64,000 nt of DNA. Source: Cherax quadricarinatus. Taxonomy: Eukaryota; Arthropoda; Malacostraca; Decapoda; Parastacidae. The notes beneath the pieces were generated by a model, which saw only the letters and a list, made by a program, of their open reading frames with translations, did not search any database and was not told the origin of the DNA. The DNA is taken from NCBI RefSeq assembly GCF_038502225.1, contig NW_027196433.1:16001-80000 (forward strand). The letters run 5' to 3'. Shown here piece after piece: positions 13,913 to 24,763 of the stretch (positions within the stretch are counted from its first letter, which is position 1; every line of letters begins with the position of its first letter). The translations under genes were made by a program, and so were the position numbers.

Positions 13913-13981
13913 GTGTGTACTCACCTATTTTTGGTTGCAGGGGTCGAGTCTTAGCTCCTGGCCCCGCCTCTTTACCGGTTG

Positions 13982-15268
13982 CTACTGGGCCCTCTCTCTC
14001 CCTGCTCCATGAGCTTTATCAAACCTCGTCTTAAAACTGTGTATATTTCCTGCCTCCACTACGTCATTTTCTAGGCTATTCCACTGTGTGACAACTCTAT
14101 GACTGAAGAAATACTTCCTAATATCTCTCTGACTCATTTGTGTCTTCAACTTCCAATTGTGGCCTCTTGTTTCTGTGTCCCCTCCCTGGAACATCCTGTC
14201 TTTGTCCACCTTGTCTATTCCACGCAGTATTTTATATGTCGTTATCATGTCTCCCCTGACCCTCCTGTTCTCCAGTGTCGTCAGGCCGATTTCCCTTAAC
14301 CTTTCTTCATAGGACATTCCCCTTAGCTCTGGAACTAACCTTGTCGCAAACCTTTTTACTTTCTCTAGTTTCTTGACGTGCTTTATCAAGTGCGGGTTCC
14401 AAACAGGTGCTGCATACTCCAGTATGGGTCTGACATACACGGTGTACAGTGTCTTAAACGATTCCTTACTAAGGTATCGGAATGCTGTTCTCAGGTTTGC
14501 CAGGCGCCCATATGCTGCAGCAGTTATCTGGTTGATGTGTGCTTCTTTTGACATGCTCGGTGTTATACTCACCCCAAGAACTTTCTCCTTGAGTGAGGTT
14601 TGCAGTCTTTGGCCACCTAGCCTATACTCTGTCTGTGGTCTTCTGTGCTCTTCCCCTATCTTCATGACTTTGCATTTGGCAGGATTAAATTCGAGAAGCC
14701 ATTTGCTGGACCAGGTGTCCAGTCTGTCCAGGTTTCTTTGAAGTCCTGCCTGGTCCTCATCTGATTTAATTCTCCTCATTAACTTCACATCATCTGCAAA
14801 CAGGGACACTTCTGAATCTAACCCTTCCATCATGTCGTTCACATATACCAAAAATAGCACTGGTCCTAGGACCGACCCCTGTGGAACCCCGCTCGTCACA
14901 GGTGCCCACTGTGATTCATCATTACGTACCATGAATCGTTGTTGCCTCCCTGTCAGGTATTCTCTGATCCATTGCAGTGCCCTTCCTGTTATATGCGCCT
15001 GATGCTCTAGCTTCTGCACTAATCTCTTGTGAGGAACTGTGTCAAAGGCCTTCTTGCAATCCAAGAAGATGCAATCAACCCACCCCTCTATCTCGTGTCT
15101 TACTTCTGTTATTTTATCATAAAACTCCAGAAGGTTTGTGACGCAGGATTTGCCTTCCATGAATCCGTGCTGGTTGGCATTTATACTCTTGTTCCGTTCC
15201 ATTTGCTCCACCACTCTCCTCCTGATAATCTTCTCCATAACTTTGCATACTATACACGTCAATGACAC
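13982..15268 (-). CDS. CR1-like reverse transcriptase (428-codon open frame)
   Basis: It encodes VSLTCIVCKVMEKIIRRRVVEQ, HGFMEGKSCVTNLLEFYDK, FLDCKKAFDTVPHKRL (first catalytic Asp), TSGVPQGSVLGPVLFL, SLFADDVKLMRRI (catalytic Asp pair) and the C-terminal FFSHRVVTQWNSL. No breaks occur in this span. The start is arbitrary because the RT N-terminus continues upstream for a few codons to the deletion junction. It differs from the D/O/P subfamily at many positions (for example HQAHITGR for DQAGITGK) and resembles copy G. Confidence 0.88.
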   Translation of the reverse strand: MSLTCIVCKVMEKIIRRRVVEQMERNKSINANQHGFMEGKSCVTNLLEFYDKITEVRHEIEGWVDCIFLDCKKAFDTVPHKRLVQKLEHQAHITGRALQWIREYLTGRQQRFMVRNDESQWAPVTSGVPQGSVLGPVLFLVYVNDMMEGLDSEVSLFADDVKLMRRIKSDEDQAGLQRNLDRLDTWSSKWLLEFNPAKCKVMKIGEEHRRPQTEYRLGGQRLQTSLKEKVLGVSITPSMSKEAHINQITAAAYGRLANLRTAFRYLSKESFKTLYTVYVRPILEYAAPVWNPHLIKHVKKLEKVKRFATRLVPELRGMSYEERLREIGLTTLENRRVRGDMITTYKILRGIDKVDKDRMFQGGDTETRGHNWKLKTQMSQRDIRKYFFSHRVVTQWNSLENDVVEAGNIHSFKTRFDKAHGAGRERAQ

Positions 15269-15318
15269 AGGTCTATAGTTTAGTGCCTCTTTTCTGTCTC
15301 CTTTTTTAAAAATGGGAA

Positions 15319-16203
15319 CTACGTTTGCCGTCTTCCCCTTTTATAGTTTGGCCTGACCCCTTCAGTTCCTGTTACCTTCTCCACTTGTAACTCTACTATA
15401 TAATCAAAACTCAGCACCACATGATCGCTAGCTCCAAGGGGCCTCTCGTAAGTGATGTCATCAATGTCTGAACTGCTCAGGGTGAACACAAGATCCAGTC
15501 TTGCTGGCTCATCCTCCCCTCTCTCTCTGGTTGTGTCCCTGACATGTTGATGCATGAGGTTTTCAAGTACCACATCCATCATCTTGGCTCTCCATGTTTC
15601 GGGACCCCCATGTGGCTCCAGGTTTTCCCAGTCGATCTCCCTGTGGTTGAAATCGCCCATTACCAGTAACTTTGCTCTGCTCGAGTGAGCTCTTCTTGCC
15701 ACCTCAGCCAGTGTGTCCACCATCACCCTGTTGTTTTCTTCGTACTCCTCTCTTGGCCTCCTGCAGTTCTGTGGTGGGTTATACATCACTCCAATGACTA
15801 CTTTATGTTCTCCGGACTGAATTGTACCTACAATGTAGTCTCTTTCTCCAATCATGTCCATGCCTTCCATTTCCTCAAATCCCCATCGGTGTTTTATGAG
15901 CAGTGCAACCCCTCCTCCCCCTCTACTCCTTCTATCTTTCCTCAGGATCTGATATCCCATTGGGAAGATTGTGTCTGTTATTGTCTCAGCGAGTTTTGTT
16001 TCTGTGACTGCTATGATGTCTGGGGATTTTTCACTGATTCTTTCGTTCCACTCATGTTTATTCGTTATTCCATCCGCGTTTGTGTACCAAACTTTCAGTT
16101 TCTTTTCTATCATTGTGGTCATGCAAGAATATTGGGGTTGGGGGAGCGAGAGCCTTGGTGGGTGCCTATATGGGGCTGTGGTGTAGGTGGGGTTTGTGAT
16201 GAT
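15319..16203 (-). CDS. CR1-like endonuclease domain (EEP/APE type), partial
   Basis: After a Pro/Thr-rich lead (NPTYTTAPYRHPP) the frame encodes KKLKVWYTNADGITNK, IIAVTETKL, GYQILRKDRRSRGGGGVALLI, VMYNPPQNC, LVMGDFNHREIDW and LGASDHVVLSF. These are the conserved blocks of a LINE endonuclease, including the ETK glutamate, the GDFN Asp/Asn pair and the terminal SDH. One codon appears to be lost in ITNKHEWNE relative to copy F. The frame runs across the deletion junction into an unrelated stop. Confidence 0.87.
   Translation of the reverse strand: MITNPTYTTAPYRHPPRLSLPQPQYSCMTTMIEKKLKVWYTNADGITNKHEWNERISEKSPDIIAVTETKLAETITDTIFPMGYQILRKDRRSRGGGGVALLIKHRWGFEEMEGMDMIGERDYIVGTIQSGEHKVVIGVMYNPPQNCRRPREEYEENNRVMVDTLAEVARRAHSSRAKLLVMGDFNHREIDWENLEPHGGPETWRAKMMDVVLENLMHQHVRDTTRERGEDEPARLDLVFTLSSSDIDDITYERPLGASDHVVLSFDYIVELQVEKVTGTEGVRPNYKRGRRQT

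Positions 16204-16243
<40 letters not shown>
16204..16243. repeat. (GT)n microsatellite
   Basis: Pure GT repeat at the 5' boundary of CR1-like copy E. Confidence 0.95.
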
Positions 16244-16246
<3 letters not shown>

Positions 16247-18190
16247 AGTGCTCCGAAAATTAAATGTCTACACGCATAGTTCTCACTCAAAATTGCGAAT
16301 CTACATGCAAGCTGCTCATATCAGATGTTTTATCCACAAAATGTTTCACAATAGTCTTTTTATCTCCTAAACTCCATGCCCCAACCTTCTACCTTGGAAA
16401 ACCCAATACCCATCCTAAAAGCTGAACTCCTTGCCTCTTATTCCAGAACCATTTTCCCTGTTTGCGAAGCCCATGTCCCTGAACGCCGTGGGCGCGTGAG
16501 GGCGCTGCGACGTGCTCTGCGGGGAGAATTTCTTGCAGCCTCACTATCCAGAAATGTTACCATTAACTTTTATATCCTTCTTCTATTGCTGCTCATTCTG
16601 GATAAAGTGCAGCAGGATGCAGGCGGGGCGACCATCTTCACTTTTCTCACCACTACGCTCTATATCACCACGTTTCCACACTCTGCACCACCACTCTAAA
16701 ATGCTTTCACATCTTCCACCATCACACCATTACATCGTACACCATTGCGCCCTGATAATCACATCAGTATACAACCACTACGCCTCAAAGCATCGTAAAA
16801 CTACACCTGTGTAACCATGCCTTCACTCCCTGTACCAGCACGACCTAAAGCAGTACATCACGCTATCACGTCCCTATTCCCTGTAGTACAACGCCCTGCA
16901 CCACTACGCATAACGTCCTCACGTCCTGCACCACCACACCATCAAGCCCTTCAATGCCACACCATCACTACCTGCACTACAACGCCATGACGCTACAACC
17001 CATGTTTTCACTCCACCAGGCCTGTACGCACTGTAAGACCACACCTCACTGATATATCAGTGGTAATTTCATACGACTTGGATTCATCCATACGTTGTTT
17101 TTGTAAGCTAAAGCATAGTTCAGTATGATTTATCTTTTACCCTATGGGAAGCCATGTATTTTTGTGAGAAAAGCTTCTTGGTCATTACCGTAGTTGAACT
17201 ACGTCGAAATAATTTAATTTTAGTCTATTAAACGTAACTGGAACCCTACATATTGCGTTTTATAGCTGCAACATTTTTCTGCACATGTATTTTATTATTT
17301 TATTAATTGAATGTTAATTATATTTATAATCATGCAAAATTACTGTGCAGCATACCTGCCTGTTGTCGGTATTAGGTGCGTAACACCTAATACCGATAGC
17401 AGGCAAATATGCTTCGGCCTCCGTGAGACACACCTCCATTTTTTTCCAGTCTTGTTGCCTGCTCACTTAGATAAATATAAATGACGTTAAAGTCGGCTTC
17501 TCACCAGACCAGAAGTTAGACTTCGAGCCTAATAAAAGCCTGTTTTTCGAGTTCAACAAAACAATAAATAAAACAGCTCAGTATTTGTATTATAGCCGGC
17601 AGTAGTTACTTCTTAATAACTTCCATGTTTAGTATTTCTCAGGTTTCAGAAAGCATCAGAATTCATTGAAGTTATTTGCATTATTCAAAAATATATGAAA
17701 AGTAATTATAGTAATTCGATGTATTTCAGTACTGATTCAAATATTTCCTCAGGTTCAAAGAAGCAAAGAATTTTAAGTCTTACATGAAACAAAATCCTAG
17801 GGGATATTAAATTAAGGAAATTAACAATTACTTTAGAGATAAAGATTATCACTGGTCAACAAAATATCGTTGCCAAAGATATTTGAAGATATTTAGGTTA
17901 TTTTGGGGTTACTGAATTCGTGTCAGTAGATTTTTCAAATTGGCTCTAGCTTGTGAGATATTGCATACCTATCCTCAGTTAACAGGAAATTTAGCCATAA
18001 CGCGTGTATATGTAGTGACAACTTGTATATACAGATAGGTTTTATTAAGATTAGAATTATATTTTTAAGTGATTTAATATTTAACGCATAATTGTATCAA
18101 CAACGACCATGTGACAATATTGTAACCTTTATTTTGTAATATTTTTGCTATATAAACATCAATTCTTCACGAAGAGTCTGCTTAAACAAT
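16244..18190. other. mostly unassigned, AT-rich; short CAC-rich stretch
   Basis: No coding pattern is evident. Positions 16620-17040 are rich in CACC/CATC trinucleotides and may be a decayed minisatellite. The rest, from 17050, is AT-rich. A strong hairpin at 17350-17412 is listed separately. Confidence 0.6.
17350..17412. other. 63-nt near-perfect hairpin with 5-nt loop
   Basis: Two 29-nt arms (17350-17378 and 17384-17412) are reverse complements except at four positions. Transcribed from the plus strand, two of those are G-U pairs. The loop is CGTAA. The core of the arms is TCGGTATTAGGTG / CACCTAATACCGA. It could be a MITE-like palindrome or a small-RNA precursor. Confidence 0.6.
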
Positions 18191-18970
18191 CCCGAAGAAT
18201 TTTGCTACATTTGTGGAGAATATTCCTTGCAAAAGCAACGAAAAAAATATACATTTTTAATAAAAATAGTATTTTTCTTATTTTGGGTGAAGCCTGGAGA
18301 ACATAAGTCTTGGGCTCCCTACATGGTCTGCAAAATATGTGTAGAAAAATAGGGAAAGGAAAAATTTGAACTTCTGTGTGCCTGTGGTGTGGAGAGAACC
18401 AAAGAACCACCAGGAGGATTGTTATTTCTGTATGGGGAATGTGAAAGGTTTCAATCGATACAAGAAAGTCAAGTGGGAATATCCTGATTTGGAGTCAGCA
18501 AAAAGAGTTGTGTCACACAGCGAAGACCTTTCCCATACCAGTGTTTACAACACTGCCTGACCGTCTGTTTCAGATATTGAAAAAACTCAGTGTTTAGGAT
18601 ATAACACAGGTGAAAGTAGTGGAACCGAATATGAAGTATGCATTTCAATACCCCAGAAGTTCTCCCAAGAAGAACTCAGTGATCTGATATGTATCCTCAG
18701 TTTGTCAAAGCAAATAACTATCTACCAGAAGAAGTTAAAATAACGGCTTATCGGACATAAGAGGTTGAACTCCTGCCTTACTTCAGCTAAGATGAAGATC
18801 ATGTATACTGCAGTAACATCTCTGGACTTCTTTGAATGGGTCTTGAATATCAACAAGGAGATGGGCAGCTGTTTATAGACAGCTCCATTAGAAGCTTGAA
18901 ATGTATCTTATTGCATAATGGTAATCAATATGCATCTCTTCCAATTACTCAACAAAACTGTGCTGGTGAC
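18191..18970 (+). pseudogene. decayed copy of a multicopy Cys-rich (zinc-binding type) arthropod protein
   Basis: Successive frames encode PEEFCYICGEYSLQKQRKKY, KPGEHKSWAPYMVCKICVEK then a stop (18350), CVPVVWREPKNHQEDCYFC with YPDLESAKRVV (18366-18557), FSQEELSDLICILSLSK (18661 on), and LFIDSSIRSLKCILLHNGNQ (about 18868 on). I recognise this order from a poorly characterised protein family that is highly repeated in arthropod and cnidarian genomes. The CxxC pairs suggest zinc binding. At least one nonsense codon and several frameshifts are present. The function of the family is unknown to me, and its repetition suggests it travels with mobile elements. Confidence 0.65.
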
Positions 18971-20378
18971 TAACACAGAAGGAAATAGTACAAACAACGT
19001 TTTCATATGCAGTAAATAGTGGTATTCTTATTATTATATAGAATGAAGTGCCAGTTTGTATATGATTCGACTTTTGAGTGATCTAAAAGTTAATTTCAAT
19101 GCGATTTCAATATATATTTTTTTACATCTTGTATGTTTTGCAGTCGGATACAAACTGTATCAGAAACTAGAGCCAATGAAGTAAAACCGATGATGTATTT
19201 GGAATCAACATCACCAACTTACCCTAAAATCGGTGTGATATCATTGACTATAAAATTAGGGTTGATGAGTGAATTCTTTTTATAACTGCAGATTTAAAAA
19301 TATAGTCCAGTGTTACCATGTTACATAATTTGAGATTTTATACAGTTTCCAATGTCCATCTTAAGTTTATTGTGAGATTTTCATACAGCTCCCAAATCAC
19401 TAACCTTAAATTAATATAGAACTAATCACATTTCAAATAGAATTGATTAACTTCATTAAGAAAAGTATGTGACACTGTCCACACGTAACAACAATATGAT
19501 AAAAACTGAGGTACAGTCAAGAGGAAACAAGAGAGTCTAACACTAGCCTGTACAAACCTGGCATCTCAGAGGTTAGAGACACGTGAGACTCTGACGTGAA
19601 AACATTACTAAGTCCTTAACTTTCACGCCAGTGTGTGAAGTGTGATGAGACTAAGTTAGGTCAGCTGTGTAGTGGAGAAAACATTGTCGTCGTCACACCC
19701 AGCAGGAAGACCCCCTGACATCCCACTGTGACGATCCTAACGAAGACCCGTGGATGAGCACACATCTGATCAACAGGTGTTTCTTACCCAATTGAGTTGG
19801 CTGGTGTCCGAAACCCGACTGACCAGGCTGGTGGTCCTGACCAATCTGTAAGCGATTCTAGAGCACCTGTGGAGAAATTTTCTCCAGAAAGGAGGGGTAT
19901 AGGCACCCTTCAGCGTTTTCAGCCATTTTACCCTCTCAGAAAGGGCAAATGACGTCTTGTTACTTGATCACCTACAACACCCAAACAAGTCTACACACTC
20001 TACCATTGGTACCATGCTTGTATATTTGATAATAGGCCATAATGATAGATACAAAATATTAGATATAACATAAACCAACCCTGAAGAACATAATCCAAGA
20101 CATAGAGTCATACCTGAAATTATTATAACTTAAATGTCACCATCCAGACCATGAATAATGATAGAATGTATTTTAATCACTTTTCTTAGACCAATTTGTA
20201 TAAGAATATGATAGAGCATAGAGGATCTGATCTACGATAAAGAAGGTTCAGTCGTTTATAACAATGACCATTAATATCAGTATTTAGTCAGGAAAATAAA
20301 TATATATATATTTTAGGTAAAAAATTGTTTAATGCTTATCTTGATACTGGATGACCCACCTGGGTTTAGAGCTTCCAG

Positions 20379-20379
<1 letters not shown>
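18971..20379. other. unassigned AT-rich DNA
   Basis: I find no coding similarity, RNA gene or clear repeat. The segment around 19600-20000 is less AT-rich but has no recognisable content. Confidence 0.55.
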
Positions 20380-20428
<49 letters not shown>

Positions 20429-20429
20429 T
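20380..20429. repeat. (AAT)n microsatellite
   Basis: About 16 perfect AAT units. The next 320 nt (20430-20750) contain nothing I can assign. Confidence 0.95.
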
Positions 20430-20750
20430 CGTATCTTCTAGCAAATCTTATTGTTTAAATTTCATTAATTCTTTAATTGTTGTTTATTTTTTATTATTAA
20501 CAGAATTAACATAGAAAAAAGCCTTTAGCACTATATGGGCCTTTGCTCGAATTTAAATATATTTAAATTAAAAATAATAAAGGATTAATATCATATCGTT
20601 TAGAGACTAATGTTACAAGAACTGAAGCAGCTTTCAAGACTTGTAAGAATTAGGCACCATAAGTATGTCACTTTCTCTCAGGTGAGAACCTAAGTGAAGG
20701 TATAACTTCGTAAATTGATAAAGAGTGTGACTTCACTACAACGGTCACGC

Positions 20751-21905
20751 GTTTGCACGCCCCCATTTCTGCACGCCCCCATTTCTGCACGCCCCCATAT
20801 CTGCACGCCTCCATGCCTGCCCGCCCCAAGTACTGCACATCCACGCAGCTTGTGTCCATTCACTACACCAGTACACACCACATGACCACGTGCTCTGCTT
20901 CTATGCACCATGCTACCATACATCATACCATCATGTAGCAAACACGCTCACACCACACCACACAGCCATACAACACAACATGAGGCTCAAAATCACTCCA
21001 CCACCACACCATCAGACATCATACCACCACACAAAACATCAATATACACCATATAATTTTGTAACACCATGTCACAACATATCACCACCACAACACAAAT
21101 ACCACAAAGTCACCTACCATTTCATTATGCACCATATAATTTAACACATCACCAGGCACAACACCAATAAGCACCACGCAACCATACACATCATCATGCA
21201 TCACACCACTGTGCACCATACCATCATGCACCACACTACCATGCATTACACAATGCACAACAGCACCGTACACCACAATCATCACGCAATGCACCCCACC
21301 AACATGCATCACACCACTATGTATCACACCACCATGTATCACACTACCATGTATCCCACTACCATGCACCACACCACCATGCATCACACCACCATGTATC
21401 ACACTATAATACACCACACTACTATGCACCACACCACCATGCATCACACTATCATATACCACACCACTATGCACCACACCATGCACAACACCACGTTTGA
21501 CACTACCATGCACCACACCACCATGCATCACACTACCATGTATAGCACTACCATGCATCATGATATCATGCACCACACCACTATGTAACACGCCACCATG
21601 TATCACACCACCAACTACCATGCACCACACCACCATGCATCACACCACCATGTATCACACTATAATACACCACACTACTATGCACCACACCACCATGCAT
21701 CACACCAATATGTATCACACTATCATGTACCACACCACTATGCACCACACCGCCATGTATCACACTACCACGCACCACACCACCATGCATCACACTGCAA
21801 TGCCCCACACCACCACGCATCACAACATATATCACACCACCATGCATCACACCATCATGCATCACACTATCATGCATCACGCTACCATGCACCACACCAA
21901 TATGC
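20751..21905. repeat. CAC/CAT-rich minisatellites (16-bp, then 15-bp units)
   Basis: Positions 20753-20815 hold about four copies of a 16-bp unit (GCACGCCCCCATTTCT). Degenerate CAC-rich sequence follows. 21190-21905 is a 15-bp array that translates as Met-His-His-Thr-Thr, with Tyr and Pro variants, on the plus strand. Because 15 is a multiple of three, frames stay open on both strands; I do not consider them genes. Confidence 0.85.
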
Positions 21906-23034
21906 ATTTCCTGATGTAGGTTCCCGGTACCAAGGTTCTACAATCTTCCTTATTTAGGTGGAGGTCAGTGAATCTTCAGGGACCCTTACGACCCTCCCGA
22001 GGGGCTGAAGTTGCCTCTCAGGAAAGATTCAGTCCCAGGACCAAAATGTGATTCCTCTCAGCCGCCGTACCCGACACTTGGTTGAGGTGTTGGGTTGCTG
22101 TGTTATGGGTAGTGGAAGATTATTGCATGGGTGAATGAATACCGTGGGATATTGTGGTGGGAGGCATTGTCCTGGGTGAGGAGTATATTGTGAGCCTGTT
22201 AAAAGCCTTCGACACAGTTATTTGAAAAGGTTTCGTTACTTGACTCTTGACCAGGACCGGAACGTTTTCTAATATGTCCAGATGTTTGTTAACGTTTCTT
22301 TTAAACCAACGAAGCGATATCAATTACCAATGTTTATTCCAACACTAAAAACCACAATGACAACCAAATGTAATAATGGAGTTAACCACAAAGAGTTAAC
22401 ATCAAGATGAACATGCAAGGTTAAGATTATAATAGGTTCAGGAAATTTAACTGGTAAAATCATTTTTATCAAAATATATAAATTATAAATGAAGTAATGC
22501 TTATTGCATAAGTTGTATTAACCCAAAGGGTTAATTAAAACCCTTTGGGGGCCAAGGCTCGAAAAATTGCGAAATTTGAATTGTATTTCCCATGAGTGGA
22601 TAGTGTGTTAATGTAAGGTAAATGAGCCCATATAAATAAATATGTGAAAGTTTATTTTCGATCAATTGCAAATATGCGAACACCGACAAAACTCGGTCGT
22701 ACCATCAAAGGGTCAACAATTTTTAAATGTTGCATAGTTGCAGTTGTTAATAAAACAGCAAATAACTATTTTTTTAATTTATTATACAAAAAAGACGATA
22801 TCGAAAACATAAATTAAACTTGTTTTCAAACATTTTGTAAGTAATAAAAAAATACCAAAATGAACCAAGTAGCAACACGGACACATTGCAAAGGGATAAA
22901 AAATTTAATTCCTGTATTCCTGAGTTTCCTGAGAAAGAACACAGATTCTAGATCGCTAATTTGTGCAATGAAACTTTAAGAAGCAATTTCTATCCTTCTT
23001 GATGCATAGATTTACTTAGCATATGGCACAGGAA
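21906..23034. other. unassigned, with a short palindrome
   Basis: There is no recognisable gene. At 22522-22549 an inverted repeat (CCCAAAGGGTT / AACCCTTTGGG) surrounds AATTAA. TTAA next to CCC...GGG ends is reminiscent of piggyBac termini, which would fit the transposase pseudogene downstream, but I cannot define a matching second end. Confidence 0.5.
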
Positions 23035-24289
23035 AATGAGGATGTGACATGTTTGTGTTTGCTGCAAAACTTGTATGTAAGTAGCTTGCCTGGCACTGGC
23101 CAGTTTCCTAGTTGTTTATCCAACCTCACACTGTCATCTGGCCTTTCTGCACATTGGTACTGCACTGCAGATGGCAATTGCAAGGTTGGCAAATCATTAC
23201 TGTCACCATTGGAATTATTTGGTGAAGCTCTTGGACTTGTTCTTATGTTGCTGCGTCTAAACTTTTGTCAGTTGGATCTTGCAGTGATAGAGATGTCAAG
23301 CCTGAATAGCTTCAGTGACATGCACTTGGCTTTTAGTAACCGATAATCACGGCAGTAAAGAAGCCATGCATTCACAACTGAGAGATCAAGAACATAGGCA
23401 AACAGCCATATGTACCAACATTTAGATTTCATAGGTGTTTTGTACAGATGCACCAACATGTTACTTTTGTCAGTATCTCCCATGTGTGCATTATAGTTCT
23501 TGATGACTGCAGGGCACTGTAACCGAATTTTGGTCTTTGTGTCCTTGTTATATCTGTCAATAAAAGTGACAGGATTAACCCCAACATCATTTGTCACTAA
23601 AGTCACAGCTTTGTTCTCCTTCCATCTTACAACAAGGATACCATCATTGGTTTTGAAGTCAAGAGAGCCCCTGGGCACTACGTTCTTTTCCATTTGTTTG
23701 ACAGGCATCAGTTCAGGCTTACCACATCTATTTTTACGTACTATTCCAGTGTATCTGCAGTTATACTTTTCTCTTAGCAACTGGAGCAAAGGTGGCTTTG
23801 AAAAAAAATTGTCAGCATAGATTGCTGATGTATTTCTTTGGTTGAAAGTTGTTGCAAGTACCAGAACAATCTTTGAACTTATTGGTAGTTTAGTTTCTTC
23901 ATGTGGCAGCTTTATAGGATGGTTGTCAAAAGTTATTTTGCCTTTATACGTAAGTGTATTATCCCATCTTCACTTGCAGGACAAAATAGCTTGACACCCC
24001 ACTTGTCTGGTTTGGTTTTGATGTACTGCCTTAGGTTTCCAGCGGTTTTATCCTTGAAATCAGCCATAACTTTATCAACAGACTACTTATGTGTAGCTGG
24101 AACTTTCAAGCAAGCATTATGTTGTTAGGTAAGACACATATGCAACAGTTAGGTATCTTTATTTCCATAGACCATAGACTATGGAACAAGACTCTTCTCC
24201 AGACTGAGGGACTGACCACCTCAAAACTTCAAGGGTGATGGACTGATTACATCGTCTTCACGTCTCATCTGCTTCTATCAACTTTTCTG

Positions 24290-24334
24290 TACTCGACTGA
24301 AGAAGCCTACTGTGAAGGCGAAACGTTTCGAAAT
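24290..24334 (+). ncRNA. hammerhead-ribozyme-like motif 1 of the tandem element
   Basis: Stem I UCGA (24293-24296) pairs with UCGA (24328-24331). The core is CUGAAGA (24297-24303), with one extra A. Stem II is GCC...GGC (24305-24307/24317-24319), extended imperfectly. GAAA is at 24320-24323. The two-pair loopless stem III is AC/GU, with predicted cleavage after U24327. C3, G5, A6, G8, A9, G12, A13 and A14 are all conserved. The only departure is the inserted A before stem II. Confidence 0.55.
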
Positions 24335-24718
24335 GAAGATACCTAACTGTTGCATATGTGTCTTACCTAACAACCTCTCGGTATTTTATACTATTTTGAT
24401 GTTCACTCTGTCAGACACTGCAACACAATGGTATCTTAGTACAGAACAGAAAACAACTTGGACAGCTTCTACTAGTAAGAATGGCTGGATTTGAGAGGGA
24501 CTTGACCTCCCAACGACAACATTCCTACCTCTACTAGTGGCCTACATCTCACCTCCTGGCGGTATATAAGGCTCCAACCTGTCACTTCAACTCCATGTTG
24601 TTTCAGACTATGGAACAAGACTCTTCTCCCGACTGAGGGACTGACCACCTCAAAACTTCAAGGGTGATGGACTGATTACATCGTCTTCACGTCTCTTCTG
24701 CTTCTATCAACATTTCTG

Positions 24719-24763
24719 TACTCGACTGAAGAAACCTACTGTGTAGGCGAAACGTTTCGAAAT
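24719..24763 (+). ncRNA. hammerhead-ribozyme-like motif 2 of the tandem element
   Basis: It has the same layout as motif 1, with core CUGAAGA (24726-24732) and GAAACGUUU (24749-24757). Stem II CCUAC/GUAGG is one base pair short at its base (A opposite C). Motif 1 has its mismatch elsewhere in the same stem, so the ancestral stem was probably a perfect six-pair GCCTAC/GTAGGC. Confidence 0.55.

Larger units (their letters stand above)
13913..16203 (-). mobile_element. CR1-like LINE copy E with internal deletion
   Basis: The 3' UTR signature comes first, then an intact RT frame (13982-15268), an abrupt junction near 15337-15345, and the endonuclease region (to about 16130). The linker and RT N-terminus, roughly 0.7 kb in copy F, are missing. 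Short GGAAG/GAAGAC similarity at the junction suggests a microhomology deletion. It ends 5' at a GT tract. Confidence 0.88.

Noticed and set aside
13228..14034. A 268-codon plus-strand hydrophobic frame
   Set aside because: It is antisense to CR1-like copies D and E and crosses their GT junction, so it cannot be a gene.
21082..21957. Met-His-His-Thr-Thr repeat proteins on the plus strand and Val-His-Gly-rich ones on the minus strand
   Set aside because: A 15-bp CAC/CAT minisatellite keeps frames open on both strands at once. Nothing else indicates coding.
22522..22549. piggyBac terminal inverted repeat
   Set aside because: The CCCAAAGGG...CCCTTTGGG palindrome next to TTAA is suggestive, but no matching second end or TTAA TSD pair could be placed around the transposase pseudogene.
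24312..24494. A short ORF starting within the first hammerhead motif
   Set aside because: It lies within the non-coding tandem element. It is not conserved in the second unit and shows no domain.
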